Below are positions 55,033 to 63,936 of a DNA stretch of 64,000 nucleotides, piece after piece; positions within the stretch are counted from its first letter, which is position 1, and each line of letters begins with the position of its first letter. A program made the translations under genes and the position numbers. Source of the DNA: an uncultured Bacilli bacterium. Lineage in GTDB: Bacteria; Bacillota_I; Bacilli_A; RF39; UBA660. Below the pieces are notes generated by a model. That model worked only from the letters and a program-made list of their open reading frames with translations, made no database searches and was not told the origin of the DNA. The stretch spans positions 37,736-101,735 of the forward strand of contig CAKOKU010000004.1 of NCBI GenBank assembly GCA_934095865.1, in the 5' to 3' direction.

Positions 55033-56175
55033 CTAAAAAACATCTTTATTAAACCAATTATATTTATTAGCTAAAAAGCGGTATAAAACTTTAAATAAAG
55101 ACAAAATTGGTGTTGCTAAAATCATACCAACAATGCCAAAGAAATGGCCAAAAATTAACAAACCAATAATAATAGTAACCGGATGCAATTGCATTGTTTT
55201 ACTCATAACAACTGGCTGTAAAACATAATTTTCTACCAATTGAACAACTATGGCAACAATTAAGGTTATTATACCAATTATAGGATTTTGAGAAAAACCA
55301 ACAATTACGGCCGCCGCTCCACCAATATATGGGCCAATATATGGAATTAAATCAGTAATACCACAAAGAAGGCCAAACAAAATTGGCGATTTTAAACCAG
55401 CGAACATAAAACCAATTGAATCACAAACAAATACCATAAAAGCCACCAAAAGTGTTCCATTTACACATTTGCGAAGTTCATTACCAACATCATTTAATAA
55501 CATTCTTGTTTCGTTTTTATGATTTTTAGGAATATATTTTAAAAGATGATTAGTAACATTATTAAAGTCAAACAATAAATAAATACCTACGACTAAAGAA
55601 ACGCCAAACGTTCCTAAACCACTTACTAAAGAACCAGCCATACTCACTAACATACTTGGTAAGTTCTCGCCTATATCTGTGGCAAAATTTTCAATAGTTT
55701 TAAAAATATTGTTTTCAATTTCGACAACATTAATCATTTCATTACTACTAAAGTTATTTAAAAAATTTGTTATCCAATTCTTTAAAGTGTTGAAAATGCT
55801 TGGAAATGATACAACTAACTCATTAAGTTGACGGTATAATGTCGGTATCAGCATTCCAAAAAAAGCAAATAAACAAACTACAAAGGCCAGATAAACAACA
55901 ATACAAGCAATTCCTCGCTTCCAACCTCTATTTTCTAGTTTACAAACAATTGGATTAAATAGCCAAGCTATTACAAAACCAATAAAAAATGGTGTTGCTA
56001 CTCCTAAAAGCGTTACAATAAAATGTAAAATACCCCACTCTTTAATAATTAAAGTAGCTAAGAATATGATTCCAACAATCATCATAATATAAACAAGATG
56101 CAATATTTTCTTGGACAAAGATACTACTTCATTAACATTGTTAACATTTATTTTATTCTTATTTTTTTCTTCCAT
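55033..56175 (-). CDS. AI-2E-family (YdbI/YtvI-like) permease
   Basis: The 380-residue membrane protein has about seven transmembrane helices and the family pattern IAWLFNPIVCKLENRGWKRG, then GVSLVVGIYLLFDF, DLIPYIGPYIGG and QLVENYVLQPVVMS..LHP. Relatives export quorum signals or act as Na+/H+ antiporters; neither is provable here. The ATG at 56175 follows AAAGGA. It is followed by the Nudix gene. Confidence 0.88.
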   Translation of the reverse strand: MEEKNKNKINVNNVNEVVSLSKKILHLVYIMMIVGIIFLATLIIKEWGILHFIVTLLGVATPFFIGFVIAWLFNPIVCKLENRGWKRGIACIVVYLAFVVCLFAFFGMLIPTLYRQLNELVVSFPSIFNTLKNWITNFLNNFSSNEMINVVEIENNIFKTIENFATDIGENLPSMLVSMAGSLVSGLGTFGVSLVVGIYLLFDFNNVTNHLLKYIPKNHKNETRMLLNDVGNELRKCVNGTLLVAFMVFVCDSIGFMFAGLKSPILFGLLCGITDLIPYIGPYIGGAAAVIVGFSQNPIIGIITLIVAIVVQLVENYVLQPVVMSKTMQLHPVTIIIGLLIFGHFFGIVGMILATPILSLFKVLYRFLANKYNWFNKDVF

Positions 56176-56274
56176 AAGCATCCTTTCTAAACACCATATA
56201 ATATAACATAAATTCTCTTTTTTTCCTACTATTTAATCCTATTAATTTTGAAAAATAACATACCAATTCGTATG

Positions 56275-56406
56275 CTACTTAAATAACTCTTCATCTAATA
56301 CTTCATTAAATAAGGCTTCATACTTTTTAACCATATTTGCCTCATATATTTTATATAAAAAAATACCTACACCAATACCTAAAGAAGTTTCTATTATTCT
56401 TTTCAT
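56275..56406 (-). CDS. Small 43-residue protein
   Basis: An ATG after AAAGGATATTT opens a 43-codon frame ending in TAG. The product has a Gly-rich hydrophobic N-terminal half (ETSLGIGVGIFLYKIYEA) that could lie in the membrane, and a Glu-rich amphipathic helix (VKKYEALFNEVLDEELFK). A TATAAT-like box lies on the minus strand near 56450. It stands between recD2 and the AI-2E-type gene. Confidence 0.62.
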   Translation of the reverse strand: MKRIIETSLGIGVGIFLYKIYEANMVKKYEALFNEVLDEELFK

Positions 56407-56466
56407 AAATATCCTTTCTAATAGGTAGTATGGTTTATTAAATTTATTATTATACTTTAATAATTT

Positions 56467-58671
56467 TTATTTTTTTAGAAATTCTTGTTCTAGCATTTCT
56501 TTTAATGATGTTTTTCTATTTGTTGAATAATCATTGTTAACAGCCATCAAAAATGCTTTTGCTTCTCCTACTAAAATCAGGCTCTTTTTAGCTCGTGAAA
56601 CACCAGTGTAAATTAATTTATTATAAAGCATCTTATAATAGCTTTTACTTATTGGCATCACGACATTTAAAAATTCACTACCTTGAGCTTTGTGAATCGA
56701 AATAGCATAAGCATGCTTAACAGCTATCATTTCACTAGTTTTAAAAGCTACTAAATTATTATCAAAATCAATATTAATTACTAAAGATTTATTTCTTGCA
56801 TCAGTATATACTATACTTCTTATATAACCAATATCACCATTATAAATACCATTATCTGGATCATTTACTAACTGCAAAACCTTATCACCAACTCTATATG
56901 TAAGTTCACCTATCTTCACTTCTTTTTTATTAGGTGATGCTGGATTAAATAGGTCTCGTAAAATAACATTTAAACTATCAATACCATTAATTCCCTTATA
57001 CATGGGCGCTAATACTTGAATATCTTTATCTGTTAGGCCTTTATTAATTGATAACTCACAAATTTTTTTAATGTTTTCTCTAATACTATTGCTATCCATC
57101 TCTAAAAAATTATAATCATCTTTTTTAGTTAAAAAGCTTTCTAAAACATCGTGTTCTTTGATTTCTTCAGCCAAATAAGGAATATAAGAATTATCACTTT
57201 GACGATGAATATTAGTTAGTGGACAAAACGTAAATAAATCACTATTTATTAAATCTTGTAGAACCAAACCTGGTCCAACTGATGGTAACTGATCTTTATC
57301 TCCGACTAAAATTAGTTGAATATTACTATTTATGCCTTTAAGTAAAGCATCAAAAAGATTGGTATCAATCATACTAACTTCATCAACAATAATCAATTTT
57401 TGATGGTTTTTATTTAATTCATTTACCTGAAATTCATTTGTTTCTTTATTCCATTTTAAATATTTATGAATAGTTGAAGCTGGCAATCCCGATGATTCAC
57501 TAAGCTTTTTAGCGGCCCTTCCAGTAGGTGCTAATAAAGCAATAGTAAAATCTATCATATCTAACTTAATATTATTCATTTTTATATATAAGCTAGTAAT
57601 AGCCTTAATAATCGTTGTTTTGCCAGTTCCAGGTCCACCAGTTATAATAGTAACTCTATTTTCAAGAGCACTTTTTATTGCAATCAACTGTTTGGCATCA
57701 TAAGTAACATTAATCTTATCTTGTAACTTACTAACTTCAGTTTGAAAGTCATCTACTTTAAAGCCACTGATAGGTAAAGAAGCTATTTTTTCTAAAGTGG
57801 CAGCTATATTTTTCTCCATTCTATAAGTAGTTGTTAAATAGATTCGCTCTTTAAGTACCGTAACACTATTATTATTTTTTAACATTTCCAAATATTTTTC
57901 GGCATCATCATCTATATTAATATTATATATTGATTTTAAACCAGCCACTACTTCTTCTAAATAAAAATAAGTATCCCCTTGTCTTATTTCTAAAGTTTTT
58001 AAAACCTGAATAAAACAGTTTTTTATACGTAATTCATAATCAGGACAGCCCATTTTTAAATAAATATTATCTAATTTATCAAAATCTATTAATTCAATTA
58101 AGGAATAAGGATTAGCAAGGGTAATACTAACGGCATTATTACCATACTTATTTATAATGCTTAAAGCTTCATTAATAGAAAAGCCCATTTCTTTTAACTT
58201 AATAAGCATTTCATCTGTATTAGAAACTGCTACTAATGAATTATAAATCTTTGTGGCCTTCTTTTCCGTCATCTTAGGGACATTAAGCAAAACTAAAGGA
58301 TCTTCTTTTATCTTTTTTAGGGCCTCATCCCCTAAAGTATCAACAATTTTAACAGCAGTAGACTCTCCACATCCCTTAATCAAATCACTTGTTAAAAATT
58401 CAATGATAGCTTCTCTTCCCGTTACTTCTACCCTTTTAAAATCATTAACATTATACTGATAACCATATTTATCTTTATAAACAAGATTTCCATACAAAAT
58501 ATAATTATCATCAATCAACAATTCTGGAAAATAGCCCGTAAAAGTTAAAGTCTTATTTAAAAAATCTTCAGTTTCGACATCATCAGTTTCTTTAACACGT
58601 ATCAAACCAACTTTATAGCCACTTTCAGCTTCATAAATAATATGTTTAATCTTTCCCTTAATGTAAGTCAT
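56467..58671 (-). CDS. recD2: ATP-dependent RecD2-like DNA helicase
   Basis: The 734-residue 5'-3' helicase starts at 58671. The N-terminal RecD2 extension with helix-hairpin-helix segments (GCGESTAVKIVDTLG) precedes Walker A ITGGPGTGKTTIIK, motif II IIVDEVSMID, LVGDKDQLPSVGPG and motif VI KHAYAISIHKAQGSEF .. YTGVSRAK. RecD2 works without RecBC and helps forks pass damage. An AGGTGG ribosome site is present. Confidence 0.95.
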   Translation of the reverse strand: MTYIKGKIKHIIYEAESGYKVGLIRVKETDDVETEDFLNKTLTFTGYFPELLIDDNYILYGNLVYKDKYGYQYNVNDFKRVEVTGREAIIEFLTSDLIKGCGESTAVKIVDTLGDEALKKIKEDPLVLLNVPKMTEKKATKIYNSLVAVSNTDEMLIKLKEMGFSINEALSIINKYGNNAVSITLANPYSLIELIDFDKLDNIYLKMGCPDYELRIKNCFIQVLKTLEIRQGDTYFYLEEVVAGLKSIYNINIDDDAEKYLEMLKNNNSVTVLKERIYLTTTYRMEKNIAATLEKIASLPISGFKVDDFQTEVSKLQDKINVTYDAKQLIAIKSALENRVTIITGGPGTGKTTIIKAITSLYIKMNNIKLDMIDFTIALLAPTGRAAKKLSESSGLPASTIHKYLKWNKETNEFQVNELNKNHQKLIIVDEVSMIDTNLFDALLKGINSNIQLILVGDKDQLPSVGPGLVLQDLINSDLFTFCPLTNIHRQSDNSYIPYLAEEIKEHDVLESFLTKKDDYNFLEMDSNSIRENIKKICELSINKGLTDKDIQVLAPMYKGINGIDSLNVILRDLFNPASPNKKEVKIGELTYRVGDKVLQLVNDPDNGIYNGDIGYIRSIVYTDARNKSLVINIDFDNNLVAFKTSEMIAVKHAYAISIHKAQGSEFLNVVMPISKSYYKMLYNKLIYTGVSRAKKSLILVGEAKAFLMAVNNDYSTNRKTSLKEMLEQEFLKK

Positions 58672-58734
58672 CATGCCACCTCGTTTTCTTATTATAATTT
58701 AATTTATAATTTAAGTAAATTACTTTTCTTAATT

Positions 58735-59658
58735 CTAAATAGTTAGTCTTCTTTTTAGTGCTAGCTCTTGTTTAGATAAAGAATAAAGTTTATCATTTAA
58801 AAAAGTTAACTGTTCTAAATTCACTACTTCAATTTTACCTTTACTATTAAAAAAGCATTCCATTAATAGACCTGATGGTAGTGTTCCTACGCGACTAGGT
58901 ATACTTTTACATAACGCTGGAACATATACTCTTGTGCAATTTTTCTTTCGTAAATCAACTTTATAATTATGAGAATGCCCAAGTAATACCAAAGATGCTT
59001 CCGGTATTGTTCTGTCTTTATTGGTTAATGGATGATACAATAAAATATTATCTTGTAAAAGTAAAATATTACCCGTCCCAATACCACTAACGCTAAAATC
59101 TGGTCTTCTTTTAGCAAGTCGTTGCAAATAATACTTACCCTTATCACTAAAACCATTAATATCATGATTCCCCAAAATAACAATATTAGTAATAGCTTCA
59201 TCATAAGGATACTTTTCTACTAAGTATTCTACTTGTTGATAAGAATTAGAAATAGTACTAACTCGCCTAATCGAACTACCATTAATTAAATCGCCACAAT
59301 TAACAATAAACTTAATACCTTGTTTTGCACAATAATCATAAAACATATTAAGTATCCCTAAGCCTTCTTTTTCTGTTGCCAAGTGTAGATCTGATACTAC
59401 TAATGCCTTAAAAGAAGCATCTGGTGCTAAGTTTATTCTCGTTCCATCAAAAAAGTGCTGTGAATCTAATTCGACATTAAATTCGCCATTTGCATTATAT
59501 ATTTTCTGCCAAGGGATTCCACTATTTTTTAACTCAAGTAAAAGCTTTTGTAGGCCTCTTAAATTAACACCAAATTCATAACATAAAGCTTCACTAGAAT
59601 ATCCTAACTTAATTCTTTTAATTAGCTCTTTTTGTCTATCAATTTCCCTATTATTCAT
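58735..59658 (-). CDS. Metallophosphoesterase with N-terminal HTH-like region
   Basis: The 307-residue protein has an N-terminal helical segment of about 50 residues resembling a helix-turn-helix (SSEALCYEFGVNLRGLQKLL). A complete calcineurin-like phosphoesterase follows: VSDLHL (D-x-H), NCGDLINGS (GD), ILGNHDING (GNHD), an isolated His in LLYHPLTNKD and LLGHSHNYK (GHxH). Substrate unknown; it could act on nucleic acid or cyclic nucleotides. Confidence 0.85.
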   Translation of the reverse strand: MNNREIDRQKELIKRIKLGYSSEALCYEFGVNLRGLQKLLLELKNSGIPWQKIYNANGEFNVELDSQHFFDGTRINLAPDASFKALVVSDLHLATEKEGLGILNMFYDYCAKQGIKFIVNCGDLINGSSIRRVSTISNSYQQVEYLVEKYPYDEAITNIVILGNHDINGFSDKGKYYLQRLAKRRPDFSVSGIGTGNILLLQDNILLYHPLTNKDRTIPEASLVLLGHSHNYKVDLRKKNCTRVYVPALCKSIPSRVGTLPSGLLMECFFNSKGKIEVVNLEQLTFLNDKLYSLSKQELALKRRLTI

Positions 59659-59724
59659 ATATTTTCCTATTCTATAAATTAATTATCCCACACTATTCTA
59701 ATTTTTACTAGGAAAAAATGAAAT

Positions 59725-59747
59725 CAAAAAAACTAGATTTCTCTAGT
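59725..59747 (-). terminator. Terminator of the transketolase gene
   Basis: On the minus strand ACTAG / CTAGT with a 6-base loop, then TTTTTTT. Confidence 0.7.
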
Positions 59748-59751
59748 CATT

Positions 59752-61731
59752 TTATTTTGAAGTAAGTATCGTTTTAATTTTGTTTTTAACACTTTCTTTA
59801 TCAAAGCCTAACTTTTTAGTAGCATCTAATACGCTGCCGCATGGAAGTACTTCTGAAATACCAATAATATTTTCATAAGGCGCATAGCGACACCAAATAT
59901 CTTCAGTGGAAGACTCTATTACAATTACTTTTCCTGCTAGTAATGAATCTTTATAAGCTTTTTCTGCTTTATCAAAAATGTTTTTACAAGGAACAGATAC
60001 AATTCTTAAATCAATACCTTCGCTCTTTAACTCTTCAGCAATAACATAAGCTAAAGTTACATCATAGCCACTGCTTAAAATAGTCGCACTAGCTGTTGTT
60101 TCTTCATGGCGAATAATATATGCTCCTTTGTTAACTAAAGACGCATTACTTCCCTTTAAAATATGCGTAATTTCACTAGTTAAAACCAAACTACTAGTAT
60201 TTTTACTATGCAATATATTACCCCAACAACCAATTACTTCGTTAATATCACACGGACGGTATACATCTAAATAAGGTATACTTCTTAAAATGTTAAGAAC
60301 TTCAAAACTAGATACCGCACTACCATCACGAGCCAAACTAAAACCATCATGACTAAATATATAAGTAACTGGTAAATGCATCAAAGCCGCCATTTTAATA
60401 TTATCTAATTCTTGATAAGCATATCTTAAGTTTGTTGCACCAAACACATGAAAGCCATAACTAGCTATACCAGCCAAAATACTACTCATTGCCCCCTCAC
60501 GACAACCAAAAAGCAAATTCTTACCAGTGTTATTCTTAGCACTAAAATTAGCTTCTTTATTCAAGTTTACACGACACATAGAAGAAGCATCTGCACTTCC
60601 TCCCAAGAAATAAGGCGTTCTACTGGCAATTATATTTAAAATTTTATTATTAGATTCTATTAATTCTTCTTGGAATGTTGACTGAATCTTAAAGCTATTA
60701 ACATCAAAGTCTAAATTCAATTCTTTCTTATCAGCAAAAGCAACTATTTTTCTTATTTCTTCCGATGGATATTTTATCATAGCATCATGATATTCATTCC
60801 ATAATTTATATTTAGTTTTCACACGGTTTTGAATTTTTTTTCGGTAATCTTCTAAACTTTTTTCATCAATATTAAACTTTTCATTACTAAAACCATACTT
60901 ATGTTTTAAATTCTCTAAATCATCTTTAGTTAAAGGATGATCATGACAAACGCTAGTATTTTGATTAAAAGAATCTTTACCAAGAACCGTTTTTATTTCA
61001 ATAAAACTTGGTTTATTTACAACTCTTTTAGCTCTTTTGATAGCCTTATCAATTTTATCTACGGAATCTCCTTCCGCCACATAATCAGTTTGCCAACCCA
61101 TACTAGAAAACTTTTTTAATACATCATCAATGCTAGTTTTATCAACACTAGTATCCATCATAATGCCATTTGAATCATAAATAACAATTAAATTGCCTAA
61201 ATTATACAAACCAGCCAAGGAAGCGGCCTCTAAAAGGGCTCCTGATTGAACATCACCATCGCTAACTACACAATAAATATAATGGTCAAGTAATTTTTGC
61301 TTTTTAATATACTTTGATAAAACTCCTTGATAATATTTTTCACCAATAGCCATCCCAACAGCGGCGCTAAAACCATAACCAGCTGGGCCAGTCGTTAAAT
61401 CAACGCCCTTAGTTTTTAACATATCAAATAAACCTGGTAATTTACTATCTAGCTTGCGGTACTGTTTTAAATCATCTAAAGATATATCATATCCCGCCAT
61501 AAACATATTAGCGTACACTAAAGCTGAACAATGGGCCGCTGATAAAACCAATCTATCACGATCTAGCCAATCTGGATTCGAAGCTACTATATTCAAATGA
61601 TAAGTAAATAAAGTATATATAATACTAGAAGCACCTAAACTTATACCTGGGTATCCGCTCTTAGCAGCATCTATCATATCCATACTTAATATTTTTAACA
61701 AATTAACTTTTGCTTTATCTTCGTCTTTCAT
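59752..61731 (-). CDS. Transketolase-like TPP enzyme, divergent active site
   Basis: The 659-residue, full-length protein has the three-domain transketolase layout. Cofactor residues are kept: SDGD (Asp158), DSNGI (Asn188) and CREGAM (Glu412, the catalytic Glu). Compared with E. coli TktA from memory, substrate-side residues are changed. His26 is Tyr (KSGYPG), His100 is Leu (KLPGLFD), His473 is Val (RDGSAV), Arg520 is Ser (LTSE) and the Glu after GDG..M is Ser. His67, His265 and His461 remain. The donor or acceptor is therefore probably not the usual sugar phosphate. It has its own promoter-like TATAAT at 61768-61773. Confidence 0.85.
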   Translation of the reverse strand: MKDEDKAKVNLLKILSMDMIDAAKSGYPGISLGASSIIYTLFTYHLNIVASNPDWLDRDRLVLSAAHCSALVYANMFMAGYDISLDDLKQYRKLDSKLPGLFDMLKTKGVDLTTGPAGYGFSAAVGMAIGEKYYQGVLSKYIKKQKLLDHYIYCVVSDGDVQSGALLEAASLAGLYNLGNLIVIYDSNGIMMDTSVDKTSIDDVLKKFSSMGWQTDYVAEGDSVDKIDKAIKRAKRVVNKPSFIEIKTVLGKDSFNQNTSVCHDHPLTKDDLENLKHKYGFSNEKFNIDEKSLEDYRKKIQNRVKTKYKLWNEYHDAMIKYPSEEIRKIVAFADKKELNLDFDVNSFKIQSTFQEELIESNNKILNIIASRTPYFLGGSADASSMCRVNLNKEANFSAKNNTGKNLLFGCREGAMSSILAGIASYGFHVFGATNLRYAYQELDNIKMAALMHLPVTYIFSHDGFSLARDGSAVSSFEVLNILRSIPYLDVYRPCDINEVIGCWGNILHSKNTSSLVLTSEITHILKGSNASLVNKGAYIIRHEETTASATILSSGYDVTLAYVIAEELKSEGIDLRIVSVPCKNIFDKAEKAYKDSLLAGKVIVIESSTEDIWCRYAPYENIIGISEVLPCGSVLDATKKLGFDKESVKNKIKTILTSK

Positions 61732-61783
61732 TATCCCACTTATCCTTTATCTTTACTCTACCTTTTTATTATACTAAAATCAA

Positions 61784-61812
61784 CAAAAAAAGTATAGAAC
61801 TAAATCTATACT
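61784..61812 (-). terminator. Terminator of mraY
   Basis: A 7-bp stem AGTATAG / CTATACT with an 8-base loop, then TTTTTTT on the minus strand. The mraY stop codon lies at the stem edge. Confidence 0.8.
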
Positions 61813-62803
61813 AAATCCATACATTATATGTAATCATTAACATGGCTAAAATTAAGCCAATAATCCAAAACATTTTAACAATATCATTTTCAGCCCAACC
61901 TAATTTTTCAAAATGATGATGTAAGGGCGCCATTTTAAATATTTTACGATGGAATTTTCTAATGGCAATTATTTGAATCAAACTTGATAAAGTTTCAACC
62001 ACAAATACCCCACCAACTACGGCTAGAGAAAGTTCGTGACGTGTTACAATTGCAATAGCAGCTAAAGTACCACCAAGTGCTAACGAGCCAGTATCTCCCA
62101 TAAAGACTTTCGCTGGATGCGTATTAAAAACTAAAAATCCTAATAAGGCCCCGACTAAAACAAAGCAGAAAATAGCAATTTCTTGATAACCAGAAATCCA
62201 TGTTGTTCCCCATGCAATTAAGCCATAAGCCAAGAAAGCAATCGCTGATAAACCACCCGCTAAGCCATCTAAGCCATCCGTTATATTAACGGCATTAGAA
62301 CTACCAACTAAAAGGAACAAGATAAATAAACCATAAGTCCAGCCTAAATAAATATTTAAATTTAAGGCTGTTATTTCAATTTTTGGTATACGGCCATTAC
62401 GAACAAAGATATAGAAGAAAACTAGAGCAATAACTGTTTGCATAAGAAGCTTAAACATAATACTTAAACCCTTATTATTCTTATATATAATTTTCATCAA
62501 ATCATCAGCTAATCCTAATAAGGAATAACTAATAAACACAAATAAGACTATCATTAAGTTAGATGTCATTGTAATACTGCCGCGAAACCACAGAAGTAGT
62601 AAGCTAACAATAGTAGGAATAATAAATATTAAACCGCCAATTGTCGGTGTACCGTTCTTTTTTAAATGTCTTTCTCCCAAAGTCAAACTAACTCTTTGAC
62701 CAAAGTGCAGTTTACGCAAAAGGGGAATTAAAACAACGCCAGTTATAATTGATAAAATAAAACCAAGCATTAAAGCCATTGCTGCTTTTGCTAAAATTAA
62801 CAT
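61811..62803 (-). CDS. mraY: Phospho-N-acetylmuramoyl-pentapeptide transferase
   Basis: MraY transfers phospho-MurNAc-pentapeptide to undecaprenyl phosphate, the first membrane step of lipid II synthesis. The 330-residue protein has about ten transmembrane helices and all signature loops: GERHLKKNGTPTIGG, GLADDLMK (catalytic Asp pair), NITDGLDGLAGG, FMGDTGSLALGG and MAPLHHHFEKLGW. A strong promoter overlaps the end of the upstream PBP gene. The spoVD-mraY order is as in Bacillus, with murE missing. Confidence 0.97.
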   Translation of the reverse strand: MLILAKAAMALMLGFILSIITGVVLIPLLRKLHFGQRVSLTLGERHLKKNGTPTIGGLIFIIPTIVSLLLLWFRGSITMTSNLMIVLFVFISYSLLGLADDLMKIIYKNNKGLSIMFKLLMQTVIALVFFYIFVRNGRIPKIEITALNLNIYLGWTYGLFILFLLVGSSNAVNITDGLDGLAGGLSAIAFLAYGLIAWGTTWISGYQEIAIFCFVLVGALLGFLVFNTHPAKVFMGDTGSLALGGTLAAIAIVTRHELSLAVVGGVFVVETLSSLIQIIAIRKFHRKIFKMAPLHHHFEKLGWAENDIVKMFWIIGLILAMLMITYNVWI

Positions 62804-62857
62804 AAAATTTCACATCCCTGTCATTATTATACAATATAAAAAACTTCTCAAGTAGTA

Positions 62858-62887
62858 ATTATAGATGATTTACACTTAATTTGTCAA
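62858..62887 (-). promoter_or_regulatory. Promoter of mraY
   Basis: On the minus strand TTGACA (62882-62887), an 18-base spacer and TATAAT (62858-62863). The -35 box overlaps the TGA stop of the upstream gene. Confidence 0.85.
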
Positions 62888-63936
62888 TCGCCTAACATTA
62901 ATTTAACGGTCGATGCCTCTGCTACATAATAATCTGGACTTGGTGATTGATAGATAACTTTATCACCAGTACCTGAATACTCAATCTTATATCCTTTTAA
63001 AATACTATTAGCTTCTTTTATAGTCTTACCAACTACATTAGGAAGAATACTATACTTTGTATCCAACCAATTATATTCTTTAGGTATAGTCTCTGTCGAT
63101 TTACTAATATTATTAACTTCTATATAAGAAGAAAAGATATTCTTAGCAATAGGGGCTGCTACTACACCACCATACTGGCTTACTCCTTTAGGATTATCAA
63201 CGGCAACATATAAGACTATTTCTGGATCATCGGCAGGCATAAAGCCAACAAAAGACACAATATAATTACCCACCATATAGCGCCCATTATTTACTTTTTG
63301 AGCTGTTCCTGTTTTACCACCAATGCGGTAATTTTCAATATAAGCATTGCGTCCAGAGCCATGAGCGACAACATTTTCCAAAGCAAAGCGTACAAGTTTC
63401 GACGATTCTTCTGTTATTACTTGTCTTATTTTTACCGGTTCATTATTTTTAATAACATCTTTGGTTGTACTATCCTCTATTTTTTGAACAATATATGGTT
63501 GATATAAAGTACCACCATTCACAGCTGCTGAAACGCTTCTTACTTGTTGGATTGGTGTCACTGAAACTCCCTGGCCAAAGGCTGTTGTTGCCAACTCGAC
63601 ATTACCAACTTTATTTAAATCAAATATTATTCCCGTTGCTTCGCCAGTTAAATCAATGCCTGTTTTTTCGCCAAAGCCAAACGCATCAATATAACTAAAT
63701 AATTTTTCTTTACCTAAGCGGAAACCTAAATTAACAAACCCTGGGTTGCATGAGTTCTCAACAACATTTAAGAAAGTCTGAGCTCCATGGCCACCACCCT
63801 TCCAACAATGAATAGTAGCACCATCAACATTAACTTTACCAGAATCATAAAAAGTATCAGTAAAAAGATTAACAACTCCTTCATTGATTGCTGCCGCTAA
63901 TGTAGTTATTTTGAAAGTAACCCCCGAAAACGATAA
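62884..63936 (-). CDS. spoVD: SpoVD/FtsI-type penicillin-binding protein, 5' part missing (interrupted gene)
   Basis: The frame is open for 350 codons with PBP similarity from TFKITTLAAAINEG onward, but no start codon occurs before 63594. Present are the SxN motif as ENSCNPGF, KTG (GGKTGTAQKVNNG) and one PASTA domain (SILPNVVGKTIKEAN). Missing are the membrane anchor, pedestal domain and the catalytic Ser. The sequence reads GVTFK where EPGSTFK is expected, and a TAG stops the frame 13 codons upstream of the GVT. The SCN form and location before mraY suggest SpoVD, the spore-cortex PBP. It is broken by insertion, rearrangement or assembly. Confidence 0.75.
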   Translation of the reverse strand, partial: LSFSGVTFKITTLAAAINEGVVNLFTDTFYDSGKVNVDGATIHCWKGGGHGAQTFLNVVENSCNPGFVNLGFRLGKEKLFSYIDAFGFGEKTGIDLTGEATGIIFDLNKVGNVELATTAFGQGVSVTPIQQVRSVSAAVNGGTLYQPYIVQKIEDSTTKDVIKNNEPVKIRQVITEESSKLVRFALENVVAHGSGRNAYIENYRIGGKTGTAQKVNNGRYMVGNYIVSFVGFMPADDPEIVLYVAVDNPKGVSQYGGVVAAPIAKNIFSSYIEVNNISKSTETIPKEYNWLDTKYSILPNVVGKTIKEANSILKGYKIEYSGTGDKVIYQSPSPDYYVAEASTVKLMLGD

